From Diphasiastrum complanatum (taxonomy: Eukaryota > Streptophyta > Lycopodiopsida > Lycopodiales > Lycopodiaceae): a DNA stretch of 64,000 nucleotides. Under the pieces are notes generated by a model. The model was not told the origin of the DNA, searched no databases, and saw nothing but the letters and a program-made list of their open reading frames with translations. Position numbers and translations under genes: made by a program. How positions within the stretch are numbered: the stretch's first letter is position 1; every line of letters starts with the position of its first letter. Shown in pieces: positions 41,997-55,159 of this stretch. The DNA lies in NCBI GenBank assembly GCA_029204225.1, contig CM055104.1, forward strand, positions 23,949,285-24,013,284, read 5' to 3'.

Positions 41997-44900
41997 ATGC
42001 CCTCAAACGGACTGCAACTACCTCCTTTGCCAAAACATAGCCAAAAAAATAAAAAATCCTTTGCTAAAAAAGTCCATAATCTTAAAGCTGCTCAAAACCC
42101 TCCAAACAACCCTCGCCCAGCTTCATTATGACCATCAAGAAATTTTTTAAAGTCAACGAAGTTTTGTTAGGTGTGTACGCACTTCGGCGAAGCATTTGAC
42201 GAAGTTCAAAAATAAGTTGAAGAAAAAATAATGATATTTGAATTTCAATTTGAATTCAGAACAAGATAAAAATTCAATTATTGACCCATCCGTTTCAAAG
42301 ACAAAGAGGGATATATTTTGTAGATATTGCAAAAGAAAAGGACATTTGTTGGAGGATTTTCGAATCCTGAAGTTTAAGACAATTGGTAGGAAGATTGATT
42401 TACATATATGCTATGTTGTTGGTATTGTGAGCTAGTTAATGACAACACCTACTAGAATGCATTGGAAGGAAGCCAAGCACATTTTGCAGTATCTTAAGGG
42501 CACTTAATTTGACTCTGGGTTAGTGTATAAAAAACAAGAGGAATTACTTGAGATTCGTGGTTTTGTGAATGTGGATTGGGGAGGTGACTATGATGATCGC
42601 AAGTCAACCATAGAGTATGTTTTCCAATTTTGTGGTGATTGTTTTTCTTGTTCTAGTAAGATGCAAAGTAAATTTGCTCTATCCACAACAGAAGCCGAGC
42701 ATAAACCAATGTGTAGTGTAGCATAGTAAGCTATATGATCAAGGCAAATCTTGGGGAAAATTGATGTGAAGTAAGAAAATCCCTCGACTAGATATAGTGA
42801 CAGTCAGAGTGACATTTAGTTGGCGAAGAATTTGATGTTCCATGCGAGAACCAAACACATTGACATTGACACTCACTTTAAACGTGAAAAATTGCTAAAT
42901 AGGAAAATAAATGTTTTTCATTGTATCACAAAAGAGTAACTAACTAATATTTTCACTAACCAAAAGAAAATGCCCTCAAACGGACTGCAACTACCTCCTT
43001 TGCCAAAACATAGCCAAAAAAATAAAAAATCCTTTGCTAAAAAAGTCCATAATCTTAAAGCTGCTCAAAACCCTCCAAACAACCCTCGCCCAGCTTCATT
43101 ATGACCATCAAGAAATTTTTTAAAGTCAACGAAGTTTTGTTAGGTGTGTACGCACTTCGGCGAAGCATTTGACAAAGTTCAAAAATAAGTTGAAGAAAAA
43201 ATAATGATATTTGAATTTCAATTTGAATTCAGAACAAGATAAAAATTGAATTATTGACCCATCCGCTTCAAAGACAAAGAGAGGATATATTTTGTAGATA
43301 TTGCAAAAGAAAAGGACATTTGTTGGAGGATTTTTGAATCCTCAAGTTGAAGACAATTGGTAGGAAGATTGATTTACATATATGCTATGTTGTTGGTATT
43401 GTGAGCTAGTTAATGACAACACCTACTAGAATGCATTGGAAGGAAGCCAAGCACATTTTGCGGTATCTTAAGGGCACTTAATTTGACTCTGGGTTAGTGT
43501 ATCAAAAACAAGAGGAATTACTTGAGATTCGTGGTTTTGTGAATGTGGATTGGGGAGGTGACTATGATGATCGCAAGTCCACCATAGAGTATGTATTCCA
43601 GTTTTGTGGTGATTGTTTTTCTTGTTCTAGTAAGATGCAAAGTAAATTTTGCTCTATCCACAACAGAAGCCGAGCATAAACCAATGTGTAGTGTAGCATA
43701 GTAAGCTATATGATCAAGGCAAATCTTGGGGAAAATTGATGTGAAGCAAGAAAATCCCTCGACTAGATATAGTGACAGTCAGAGTGACATTTAGTTGGCA
43801 AAGGGTTTGATGTTCCATGCGAGAACCAAACACATTGACATTCACACTCACTTTAAACATGAGAAATTGCTAAATAGGAAAATAAATGTTTTTCATTGTA
43901 GCACAAAAAAATAACTAACTAATATTTTCACTAACCAAAAGAAAATGCCCTCAAACGGACTGCAACTACCTCCTTTGCCAAAACATAGCCAAAAAAATAA
44001 AAAATCCTTTGCTAAAAAAGTCCATAATCTTAAAGCTGTTCAAAACTCTCCAAACAACCCTCGCCCAGCTTCATTATGACCATCAAGAAATTTTTTAAAG
44101 TCAACGAAGTTTTGTTAGGTGTGTACGCACTTCGGCGAAGCATTTGACGAAGTTCAAAAATAAGTTGAAGAAAAAATAATGATATTTGACTTTCAATTTG
44201 AATTCAAAACAAGATAAAAATTCAATTATTGACCCATCCGCTTCAAAGACAAAGAGGGATATATTTTGTAGATATTGCAAAAGAAAAGGACATTTGTTGG
44301 AGGATTTTCGAATCCTCAAGTTGAAGACAATTGGTAGGAAGATTGATTTACATATATGCTATGTTGTTGGTATTGTGAGCTAGTTAATGACAACACCTAC
44401 TAGAATGCATTGGAAGGAAGCCAAGCACATTTTGCGGTATCTTAAGGGCACTTAATTTGACTCTGGGTTAGTGTATCAAAAACAAGAGGAATTACTTGAG
44501 ATTCGTGGTTTTGTGAATGTGGATTGGGGAGGTGACTATGATGATCGCAAGTCCACCATAGAGTATGTATTCCAGTTTTGTGGTGATTGTTTTTCTTGTT
44601 CTAGTAAGATGCAAAGTAAATTTTGCTCTATCCACAACAGAAGCCGAGCATAAACCAATGTGTAGTGTAGCATAGTAAGCTATATGATCAAGGCAAATCT
44701 TGGGGAAAATTGATGTGAAGCAAGAAAATCCCTCGACTAGATATAGTGACAGTCAGAGTGACATTTAGTTGGCAAAGGATTTGATGTTCCATGCGAGAAC
44801 CAAACACATTGACATTCACACTCACTTTAAACATGAGCAATTGCTAAATAGGAAAATAAATGTTTTTCATTGTAGCACAAAAAAATAACTAACTAATATT

Positions 44901-47839
44901 TTCACTAACCAAAAGAAAATGCCCTCAAACGGACTGCAACTACCTCCTTTGCCAAAACATAGCCAAAAAAATAAAAAATCCTTTGCTAAAAAAGTCCATA
45001 ATCTTAAAGCTGCTCAAAACCCTCCAAACAACCCTCGCCCAGCTTCATTATGACCATCAAGAAATTTTTTAAAGTCAACGAAGTTTTGTTAGGTGTGTAC
45101 GCACTTCGGCGAAGCATTTGACGAAGTTCAAAAATAAGTTGAAGAAAAAATAATGATATTTGAATTTCAATTTGAATTCAGAACAAGATAAAAATTCAAT
45201 TATTGACCCATCCGTTTCAAAGACAAAGAGGGATATATTTTGTAGATATTGCAAAAGAAAAGGACATTTGTTGGAGGATTTTCGAATCCTGAAGTTTAAG
45301 ACAATTGGTAGGAAGATTGATTTACATATATGCTATGTTGTTGGTATTGTGAGCTAGTTAATGACAACACCTACTAGAATGCATTGGAAGGAAGCCAAGC
45401 ACATTTTGCAGTATCTTAAGGGCACTTAATTTGACTCTGGGTTAGTGTATAAAAAACAAGAGGAATTACTTGAGATTCGTGGTTTTGTGAATGTGGATTG
45501 GGGAGGTGACTATGATGATCGCAAGTCAACCATAGAGTATGTTTTCCAATTTTGTGGTGATTGTTTTTCTTGTTCTAGTAAGATGCAAAGTAAATTTGCT
45601 CTATCCACAACAGAAGCCGAGCATAAACCAATGTGTAGTGTAGCATAGTAAGCTATATGATCAAGGCAAATCTTGGGGAAAATTGATGTGAAGTAAGAAA
45701 ATCCCTCGACTAGATATAGTGACAGTCAGAGTGACATTTAGTTGGCGAAGAATTTGATGTTCCATGCGAGAACCAAACACATTGACATTGACACTCACTT
45801 TAAACGTGAAAAATTGCTAAATAGGAAAATAAATGTTTTTCATTGTATCACAAAAGAGTAACTAACTAATATTTTCACTAACCAAAAGAAAATGCCCTCA
45901 AACGGACTGCAACTACCTCCTTTGCCAAAACATAGCCAAAAAAATAAAAAATCCTTTGCTAAAAAAGTCCATAATCTTAAAGCTGCTCAAAACCCTCCAA
46001 ACAACCCTCGCCCAGCTTCATTATGACCATCAAGAAATTTTTTAAAGTCAACGAAGTTTTGTTAGGTGTGTACGCACTTCGGCGAAGCATTTGACAAAGT
46101 TCAAAAATAAGTTGAAGAAAAAATAATGATATTTGAATTTCAATTTGAATTCAGAACAAGATAAAAATTGAATTATTGACCCATCCGCTTCAAAGACAAA
46201 GAGAGGATATATTTTGTAGATATTGCAAAAGAAAAGGACATTTGTTGGAGGATTTTTGAATCCTCAAGTTGAAGACAATTGGTAGGAAGATTGATTTACA
46301 TATATGCTATGTTGTTGGTATTGTGAGCTAGTTAATGACAACACCTACTAGAATGCATTGGAAGGAAGCCAAGCACATTTTGCGGTATCTTAAGGGCACT
46401 TAATTTGACTCTGGGTTAGTGTATCAAAAACAAGAGGAATTACTTGAGATTCATGGTTTTGTGAATGTGGATTGGGGAGGTGACTATGATGATCGCAAGT
46501 CCACCATAGAGTATGTATTCCAGTTTTGTGGTGATTGTTTTTCTTGTTCTAGTAAGATGCAAAGTAAATTTTGCTCTATCCACAACAGAAGCCGAGCATA
46601 AACCAATGTGTAGTGTAGCATAGTAAGCTATATGATCAAGGCAAATCTTGGGGAAAATTGATGTGAAGCAAGAAAATCCCTCGACTAGATATAGTGACAG
46701 TCAGAGTGACATTTAGTTGGCAAAGGGTTTGATGTTCCATGCGAGAACCAAACACATTGACATTCACACTCACTTTAAACATGAGAAATTGCTAAATAGG
46801 AAAATAAATGTTTTTCATTGTAGCACAAAAAAATAACTAACTAATATTTTCACTAACCAAAAGAAAATGCCCTCAAACGGACTGCAACTACCTCCTTTGC
46901 CAAAACATAGCCAAAAAAATAAAAAATCCTTTGCTAAAAAAGTCCATAATCTTAAAGCTGTTCAAAACTCTCCAAACAACCCTCGCCCAGCTTCATTATG
47001 ACCATCAAGAAATTTTTTAAAGTCAACGAAGTTTTGTTAGGTGTGTACGCACTTCGGCGAAGCATTTGACGAAGTTCAAAAATAAGTTGAAGAAAAAATA
47101 ATGATATTTGACTTTCAATTTGAATTCAAAACAAGATAAAAATTCAATTATTGACCCATCCGCTTCAAAGACAAAGAGGGATATATTTTGTAGATATTGC
47201 AAAAGAAAAGGACATTTGTTGGAGGATTTTCGAATCCTCAAGTTGAAGACAATTGGTAGGAAGATTGATTTACATATATGCTATGTTGTTGGTATTGTGA
47301 GCTAGTTAATGACAACACCTACTAGAATGCATTGGAAGGAAGCCAAGCACATTTTGCGGTATCTTAAGGGCACTTAATTTGACTCTGGGTTAGTGTATCA
47401 AAAACAAGAGGAATTACTTGAGATTCGTGGTTTTGTGAATGTGGATTGGGGAGGTGACTATGATGATCGCAAGTCCACCATAGAGTATGTATTCCAGTTT
47501 TGTGGTGATTGTTTTTCTTGTTCTAGTAAGATGCAAAGTAAATTTTGCTCTATCCACAACAGAAGCCGAGCATAAACCAATGTGTAGTGTAGCATAGTAA
47601 GCTATATGATCAAGGCAAATCTTGGGGAAAATTGATGTGAAGCTAGAAAATCCCTCGACTAGATATAGTGACAGTCAGAGTGCATTTAGTTGGCAAAGAA
47701 TTTGATGTTCCATGCGAGAACCAAACACATTGACATTCACACTCACTTTAAACATGAGAAATTGCTAAATAGGAAAATAAATGTTTTTCATTGTAGCACA
47801 AAAGAATAACTAACTAATATTTTCACTAACCAAAAGAAA
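41997..47839 (+). repeat. Array units 6-8 and 9-11: duplicated 2922-bp trimer
   Basis: Units 6, 7, 8 (D-E-F) are repeated as units 9, 10, 11 at an offset of 2922 bp with almost no differences. Diagnostic variants recur in order: 'ccgtttcaaagacaaag' (D), 'agagaggatat' (E), 'atttgactttcaatttg' (F). One visible change is cgt to cat in unit 10 near 46452. Confidence 0.93.
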
Positions 47840-50745
47840 ATGACCTCAAACGGACTGCAACTACCTCCTTTGCCAAAACTTAGCCAAAAAAATAAAAAAT
47901 CCTTTGCTAAAAAAGTCCATAATCTTAAAGCTGCTCAAAACCCTCCAAACAACCCTCGCCCAGCTTCATTATGACCATCAAGAAATTTTTTAAAGTCAAC
48001 GAAGTTTAGTTAGGTGTGTACGCACTTCGGCGAAGCATTTGACGAAGTTCAACAAGAAGTTGAAGAAAAAATAATGATATTTGAATTTCAATTTGAATTC
48101 AGAACAAGATAAAAATTCAATTATTGACCCATCTGCTTCAAAGTCAAAGAGGGATATATTTTGTAGATATTGCAAAAGAAAAGGACATTTGTTGGAGGAT
48201 TTTCGAATCCTCAAGTTGAAGACAATTGGTAAGAAGATTGATTTACATATATGCTATGTTGTTGGTATTGTGAGCTAGTTAATGACAACACCTACTAGAA
48301 TGCATTGGAAGGAAGCCAAGCACATTTTGCGGTATCTTAAGGGCACTTAATTTGACTCTGGGTTAGTGTATAAAAAACAAGAGGAATTACTTGAGATTTG
48401 TGGTTTTGTGAATGTGGATTGGGGAGGTGACTATGATGATTGCAAGTCAACCATAGAGTATGTATTCCAGTTTTGTGGTGATTGTTTTTCTTGTTCTAGT
48501 AAGATGCAAAGTAAATTTTCTCTATCCACAACAGAAGCCGAGCATAAACCAATGTGTAGTGTAGCATAGTAAGCTATATGATCAAGGCAAATCTTGGGGA
48601 AAATTGATGTGAAGCTAGAAAATCCCTCGACTAGATATAGTGACAGTCAGAGTGCATTTAGTTGGCAAAGAATTTGATGTTCCATGCGAGAACCAAACAC
48701 ATTGACATTCACACTCACTTTAAACATGAGAAATTGCTAAATAGGAAAATAAATGTTTTTCATTGTAGCACAAAAGAATAACTAACTAATATTTTCACTA
48801 ACCAAAAGAAAATGACCTCAAACGGACTGCAACTACCTCCTTTGCCAAAACTTAGCCAAAAAAATAAAAAATCCTTTGCTAAAAAAGACCATAATCTTAA
48901 AGCTGCTCAAAACCCTCCAAACAACCCTCGCCCAGCTTCATTATGACCATCAGGAAATTTTTTAAAGTCAACGAAGTTTAGTTAGGTGTGTACGCACTTC
49001 GGCGAAGCATTTGACGAAGTTCAACAAGAAGTTGAAGAAAAAATAATGATATTTGAATTTCAATTTGAATTCAGAACAAGATAAAAATTCAATTATTGAC
49101 CCATCTGCTTCAAAGTCAAAGAGGGATATATTTTGTAGATATTGCAAAAGAAAAGGACATTTGTTGGAGGATTTTCGAATCCTCAAGTTGAAGACAATTG
49201 GTAAGAAGATTGATTTACATATATGCTATGTTGTTGGTATTGTGAGCTAGTTAATGACAACACCTACTAGAATGCATTGGAAGGAAGCCAAGCACATTTT
49301 GCGGTATCTTAAGGGCACTTAATTTGACTCTGGGTTAGTGTATAAAAAACAAGAGGAATTACTTGAGATTTGTGGTTTTGTGAATGTGGATTGGGGAGGT
49401 GACTATGATGATTGCAAGTCAACCATAGAGTATGTATTCCAGTTTTGTGGTGATTGTTTTTCTTGTTCTAGTAAGATGCAAAGTAAATTTTCTCTATCCA
49501 CAACAGAAGCCGAGCATAAACCAATGTGTAGTGTAGCATAGTAAGCTATATGATCAAGGCAAATCTTGGGGAAAATTGATGTGAAGCTAGAAAATCCCTC
49601 GACTAGATATAGTGACAGTCAGAGTGCATTTAGTTGGCAAAGAATTTGATGTTCCATGCGAGAACCAAACACATTGACATTCACACTCACTTTAAACATG
49701 AGAAATTGCTAAATAGGAAAATAAATGTTTTTCATTGTAGCACAAAAGAATAACTAACTAATATTTTCACTAACCAAAAGAAAATGACCTCAAACGGACT
49801 GCAACTACCTCCTTTGCCAAAACTTAGCCAAAAAAATAAAAAATCCTTTGCTAAAAAAGACCATAATCTTAAAGCTGCTCAAAACCCTCCAAACAACCCT
49901 CGCCCAGCTTCATTATGACCATCAGGAAATTTTTTAAAGTCAACGAAGTTTAGTTAGGTGTGTACGCACTTCGGCGAAGCATTTGACGAAGTTCAACAAG
50001 AAGTTGAAGAAAAAATAATGATATTTGAATTTCAATTTGAATTCAGAACAAGATAAAAATTCAATTATTGACCCATCTGCTTCAAAGTCAAAGAGGGATA
50101 TATTTTGTAGATATTGCAAAAGAAAAGGACATTTGTTGGAGGATTTTCGAATCCTCAAGTTGAAGACAATTGGTAAGAAGATTGATTTACATATATGCTA
50201 TGTTGTTGGTATTGTGAGCTAGTTAATGACAACACCTACTAGAATGCATTGGAAGGAAGCCAAGCACATTTTGCGGTATCTTAAGGGCACTTAATTTGAC
50301 TCTGGGTTAGTGTATAAAAAACAAGAGGAATTACTTGAGATTTGTGGTTTTGTGAATGTGGATTGGGGAGGTGACTATGATGATCGCAAGTCAACCATAG
50401 AGTATGTATTCCAGTTTTGTGGTGATTGTTTTTCTTGTTCTAGTAAGATGCAAAGTAAATTTTCTCTATCCACAACAGAAGCCGAGCATAAACCAATGTG
50501 TAGTGTAGCATAGTAAGCTATATGATCAAGGCAAATCTTGGGGAAAATTGATGTGAAGCAAGAAAATCCCTCGACTAGATATAGTGACAGTCAGAGTGAC
50601 ATTTAGTTGGCAAAGGATTTGATGTTCCATGCGAGAACCAAACACATTGACATTCACACTCACTTTAAACATGAGAAATTGCTAAATAGGAAAATAAATG
50701 TTTTTCATTGTAGCACAAAAGATTAACTAACTAATATTTTCACTA
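47840..50745 (+). repeat. Array units 12-14: near-identical 972-bp monomers
   Basis: All three begin 'atgacctcaaacggactgca' instead of 'atgccctc', carry 'ggtaagaagattgatt' and 'aaattttctctatcc', and are 972 bp apart. Unit 14 is the only one that runs on into genuine copia 3' sequence at 50746. Confidence 0.93.
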
Positions 50746-50810
50746 AGCCACTCATTTGAAAAAAATTTCTTAGATTTCAATCAAAGCTCTGTGTACTTAG
50801 AGTTTGTTAA
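50746..50810 (+). pseudogene. Copia pol C-terminal end, right edge of the array
   Basis: The frame from the last unit (TNIFTK) continues PLI-stop-KKFLRFQSKLCVLRVC and stops at 50808-50810. This is the usual end of copia pol (ADIFTKPL...FxxLRxKL). It shows the array lies inside a single copia element. Confidence 0.85.
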
Positions 50811-52958
50811 CTTTGATGCTATCTATAAGTCTAAATATCAATGTATTGTGGGACGAGGACCAATTGTACGTATTAAGAGTTAGTGGACGATACATGCATC
50901 TTGTTAGTGGCGACCCTGGCCATGCATGGGTTTCCAAAACAAATAGTTTCTGGCGAATTCTCTTCACACTGCTCAGTTAACTAATTAACTTTATCCAAGA
51001 GTAACCAATCTACTCTAGTTAATTCCCAATGATTTAGAAATCTCAAACATCCAAGTGCATATCTCAATTGTATTAGTACAACACTACATTTAGATTCTTA
51101 TCCATCTCATTTATAAGTTATGACATAATCTTCCATAGAAAGATCTAATAACTTGCAAGTAATTGTTCTAAAAATAACTTGTCTACATTTCTATGTTACA
51201 ACATTTCTAAACAATAATTGTCTACCTGTCTACAATACTAATTTAAATGAAACAAATAAATTCAGTGAAGTTACTAATTCCAGTGTTTTTTTGGATAGAA
51301 GTAAGTTTGATAATAGCGGTAATGTCTGTATTGGATCAATCTAATCTTAGTTTAAGTACTAGGATCAAGGAGGGATTGATTAAGTGAAAAAGATTATGTT
51401 GAGCTGCAAATCTCGTGAGAGTGGATATGTTCTTCATCTTAGAAATTTCCCAGATATGTTATTTACTCATGAGAGCTAGAAATTGTTTGGTAGCTGAGTT
51501 ACAAGATTCTCAATGAGATATGTGATTAACATATGTGGATGTTGGAGGAATTTACCAGATAGTGATATATGTTTATGTACTGGATCATAGTGAGATATAT
51601 TCATATGTGCACGATCAATCTTATATAGATCTACTGTACTACTTATAAATAATGATTTCAAACTTCAAACCACCTCTAGATCCAGATTGTTTTACACAAT
51701 CCCTAGATAATTTCTTTTATTTGAAACGTTCCAGTTTTGCATCTTAGTCTAGATTTGTCAAAAAATCTTTCAAATAATTACATTTTCATACATCACCTAG
51801 TTTATTTCAAAAAATTGTGCAACCAATAGACCTTTTGATAGAATTTATCCCATCACTTCACCTCACATTTTTAAAGAAATTATCTAGTTTATATAAAAGT
51901 TAGTTGGAGGTATAAAAATCTATATCCACGAAAGGTCAATAGTAATTGCCTTCTACAAAGGATTCACTCTATAACAACCAAGACTTTCCTTTAAAACATT
52001 TTCAACCTGAGTGACAATAACCATTACCCATCTAAAATCCACCTATGCATAAGAGACAAAGTGAGGATGACAGTCTTTCAGAAAAATAACTTCTAGTTGG
52101 AAAGAATCATATGAAGTTAATCTGATGTCTAGTATTCGAGAAATTTCTAAGAACGGTTCAAAAAATTGAAAAAATTTTTAAGGGTTTCCGATTTTGTAAA
52201 TTTTGAGATACCCAATTGGGATCCTAACTAACTAGATCTTAGATATTTACAAAATACCCCATAACATTTCACCAATGGTTTTAGATCGACATCAAAAAAT
52301 TATCGAAACCTCCCATTGTCAATTAGATCCTTATGGTCCTAGAACCTCCACTCCCTCCAAAAAGATCCTTAACCCCTTAATCTGATTTTTCTAGAGATCC
52401 CATTGATCAATCTACTTCTCCTATAATCTTAATAGAAAAAGTATCCTTCACTAGAAAATACTGGAGAATTCATTTATTTGGATGTCTAGTATGGCATTGA
52501 AATGGATATACAAGATTCGCACATGACTCTGATTTAAGCAGAAGGATCAACACGGTTCAACAACACATTACCAACCCTTTCAGGTTAGTGATAAGCTTCC
52601 CTTCTCATCTGAGAGCGATAACTCTAGGGACAAGCTTAGGTCATAACTAATAGATCTAATGTGATCCATGTGTTAAATCTATACTTTTCTCATATTGGAT
52701 TTCTATCCTCTTTTTTTTTTATTCAATAGCTAATTTAGATCCATTCCTTTGTGTTGGATTATTCTACTATCGGGAGTGATTCATCCAAATAATTGACCTT
52801 TAATCTACATCCATTTCATTATCCAGTTCTGCAGTTTTATTAGTGTTTCTACACAGTCTGCAAAAGTACTCGAGAATCGCTCAACAGGTGGCTCCGACAT
52901 ATCGAACAACCTCCGACGAAAGCCGAAGGTGTCAAACATGTCGAAGGATGACAGTTAC
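50811..52958. other. AT-rich non-coding sequence
   Basis: No protein motif, LTR end or RNA gene was recognised over 2.1 kb. The first part may contain the 3' LTR of the element hosting the array, but I could not match it to another copy. Confidence 0.45.
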
Positions 52959-53491
52959 TGTTCTACCTAATATGAAGCTAAAAACTTGCCCTTTGATTAG
53001 TTGTCATGCCGGATAAGCTTAAACTACTCTAGAATAAATAGTTGATCATGAAAGACTTCTATAGTCTCTAGAAAGGTTTTAGAGCTCTATTACATTATTG
53101 CTTTTAGATCTTACTACTTACTAGTGGAAGTGCATCAGACATAGTTTTCAGTTACTCAGAGATAGTTTAGAGTACGGGATTTTCATCTGCTATTGCTTTG
53201 TGCTCTCATCATCTGATTTGTACATCCTACTTATTGAACCAATCTATTTTTATATTGCATTCAGTATCATATCAGAATGTATATTGCTTCTCTGTAGTCA
53301 TTTGCAACTGATAAATCTCTTAACGATTTCAAAGTTAAAAGCTAAAAGATTGAATGTGAGTTCTGTCATTATAGCTTTGTTCAATTATTGATAGGGCGTA
53401 GTCATGCACTAGGAAAGAAGACTCGTTCCCCTGCACTCGATAGTTCGTCAATAGTCATCGAATTATCGAATTGTCATTCCTCTTTCTAACA
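52959..53491 (+). mobile_element. Copia L2 5' LTR, about 533 bp
   Basis: The right end ...TTTCTAACA is fixed by the adjoining primer-binding site. The left end TGTTCTACC is inferred from the TGTT...AACA symmetry. Positions 53034-53320 match 15203-15475. Confidence 0.72.
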
Positions 53492-53503
53492 TGATATCAG
53501 AGC
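53492..53503 (+). promoter_or_regulatory. Primer-binding site of copia L2
   Basis: TGATATCAGAGC has one mismatch to the initiator-Met tRNA site TGGTATCAGAGC and sits directly after the LTR. Confidence 0.82.
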
Positions 53504-53563
53504 TACTATGGACTTATGCATTTGTTATGGAGCAGTCGACAATGACAAACTCAATATTCTCAG
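53504..53563 (+). pseudogene. Copia L2 gag start stub
   Basis: An ATG at 53528 opens a short frame MEQSTMTNSIFSV that is cut by an unrelated LTR segment at about 53564. Too short for firm family assignment; the position after the primer-binding site suggests gag. Confidence 0.4.
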
Positions 53564-53804
53564 TTTTGACATTCCATGAGGTATGGAAGACTCTTGGCTC
53601 TTCCTTTGCCTTCCCTTTTCTTATTGGCTTGTGTGTACATTCCATAGTGCTTTGGAGTGATTCATAGGCCATCTATAAGAGAGGGGTAGGGCGCCCAAAG
53701 GAGGGGAGATTTCTTGTGTTGTTGTTGGATTTTATTCTCTAGTGAATTGCTAGTGAGTAGTGTGCATAGTATTGGCTTGCTTGCTCTTGTGAGGATCATC
53801 ATCT
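53564..53804 (+). mobile_element. Inverted fragment of the gypsy L4 LTR
   Basis: It is the reverse complement of about 33057-33312, starting 'ttttgacattccatgag' and including 'attggcttgtgtg' and 'gttgttgttggattttattc'. It is interrupted at 53805 by the L3 LTR, so L3 inserted after it. Confidence 0.9.
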
Positions 53805-55147
53805 TGTTGGAAAGAGGTGTGTAAAAGATAGGTTTAAAAGAATAGAATAAAAATAATTCAAACGACAAGAAAGAAAACTTATCGTGCGCAGCGGAATAAA
53901 CTATCTTCCTTTTTCTCTATGCATGACTACGCCTATGAATTTTGAACAAAACAATAGTGATAGCTCATGGATTTGTGATTTCATGCGAGAGTACCTATTG
54001 TATCTTGCTTGCTCTGTGGAAGGAGATACCATCTCTAGTCGATAGTCATTTGTGGAATTAGGATCGTAAGGACAATCCATATCATGTTCGATCTTATAGT
54101 AACTAACTTTGAAATCATTAGTACTATGGTGATTATGTAGCCAAACATTTAAATAATTGAATTATCAGACAAATAATCTGTCGCAAAAAATTACAGAAAT
54201 GCATACATGTTGAGATGAAGCTGAACACAATAAAAGATAATATTGATTCAGTATGCAAGTGAAACATATATAAATGAGTACAACAAGTTGCAGATCGAAG
54301 CCGCATATTCTAAGCTATTTTTGAGCGGCTAAAATATAAGTCTGAATTAAGTGAAACTACTGATAAGCAGTAAGCGCAATAGCAATCTGTAATCAACTCT
54401 AAAGAACTAAGCTAGAATGCCCAAGAGTGTTCAAGCTCGCAGGCTTGAGAGAAAGCTAACTATTCAATACTTGATCTTTAAAATAAGATGTTGAAATATA
54501 AACAACTATTTATACTAAGCAATTAAATTGTCAAATGCGGCTGCTAGTTGGCTGGAGTCTGTTGGCATTCATCCAGTTTTTCTCAGGAGTTGCTTGCTGA
54601 TAAGCGGTGACATTTGGCCATAAACAGTTTGTCTGCATAAATGAACGTGATTGTCACTCTATAGAAATGAACGTAACTGACATCAGGGAGAAAGCGAACA
54701 ACGCGACTTTTGTGAGAAATACGACAATGTTGCAAAATCTCATTTCTAGAATATTGGGGTAGCCGCACACTTTGCCAAAGTCATTTCGTTAACATTTGAG
54801 GCACTTTGCAAAAATGCGAAAAATGTGACACTGCAGTTTTACTCGTAATTCTTGACAGACGAAAAATGTGAAAATCAATCAGGACATTGCATTTCTACTA
54901 GAAATTTTTGACAGTGTCGCTTTAAGAAAAAAATTGACTATAGCAAAAAGGCGACAGTGTCGGATTTTGTAGTGAGAGAAAATTCCCGACACTGTTGTCA
55001 AACTCTATGTATTTTTGTAGACTATGTAAAAACACTTGTAATTCTACAGACTGTGTAAAACACGGGAGAATCCATAGAACTGGATAAACAGTTGGATGAA
55101 GATGAAAAAATGATTAGTCGATTACTAGGAAGGAGAATAATCCAACA
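53805..55147 (-). mobile_element. Copia L3 3' LTR, 1343 bp
   Basis: Plus-strand ends are TGTTGGA and TCCAACA, a 7-bp perfect inverted pair. The first ~540 bp matches 57451-57877 (with an extra ~100 bp here). The right end abuts a polypurine tract on the minus strand. Confidence 0.93.
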
Positions 55148-55158
55148 CTCCCCCTTAA
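55148..55158 (-). promoter_or_regulatory. Polypurine tract of copia L3
   Basis: On the minus strand TTAAGGGGGAG precedes the LTR start TGTTGGATT, as expected for the 3' LTR. Confidence 0.88.
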
Positions 55159-55159
55159 T

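Larger units (their letters stand above)
37130..50745 (+). repeat. 14-copy tandem array of a ~973-bp copia-derived unit
   Basis: Unit starts (mark 'atgccctcaaacggactgca' or its variant) are 37130, 38103, 39076, 40049, 41022, 41997, 42970, 43945, 44919, 45892, 46867, 47840, 48812 and 49784, so unit length is 972-975. Each unit holds, in order: a non-coding leader with a 44-codon ORF tail; a gag piece with a damaged zinc knuckle (CRYCKRKGHLLEDF, last Cys lost); a direct join to copia RNase H (HWKEAKHILRYLKGT, VNVDWGGDYDDRKSTIEYVF, LSTTEAEHKPMCSVA); and the pol end (HARTKHIDIHTHF, TNIFTK). Protease, integrase and RT are deleted. Units differ by few substitutions. Confidence 0.98.

Noticed and set aside
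38259-50158. Minus-strand 72-codon ORFs repeated through the array
   Set aside because: They are shadows of the gag and leader part of the unit; the plus strand carries the recognisable zinc-knuckle and RNase H motifs.
37130-50745. Array as a CRISPR or bacterial repeat system
   Set aside because: Units are ~973 bp, contain copia protein pieces, have no short repeat/spacer alternation, and the window is plant nuclear DNA.
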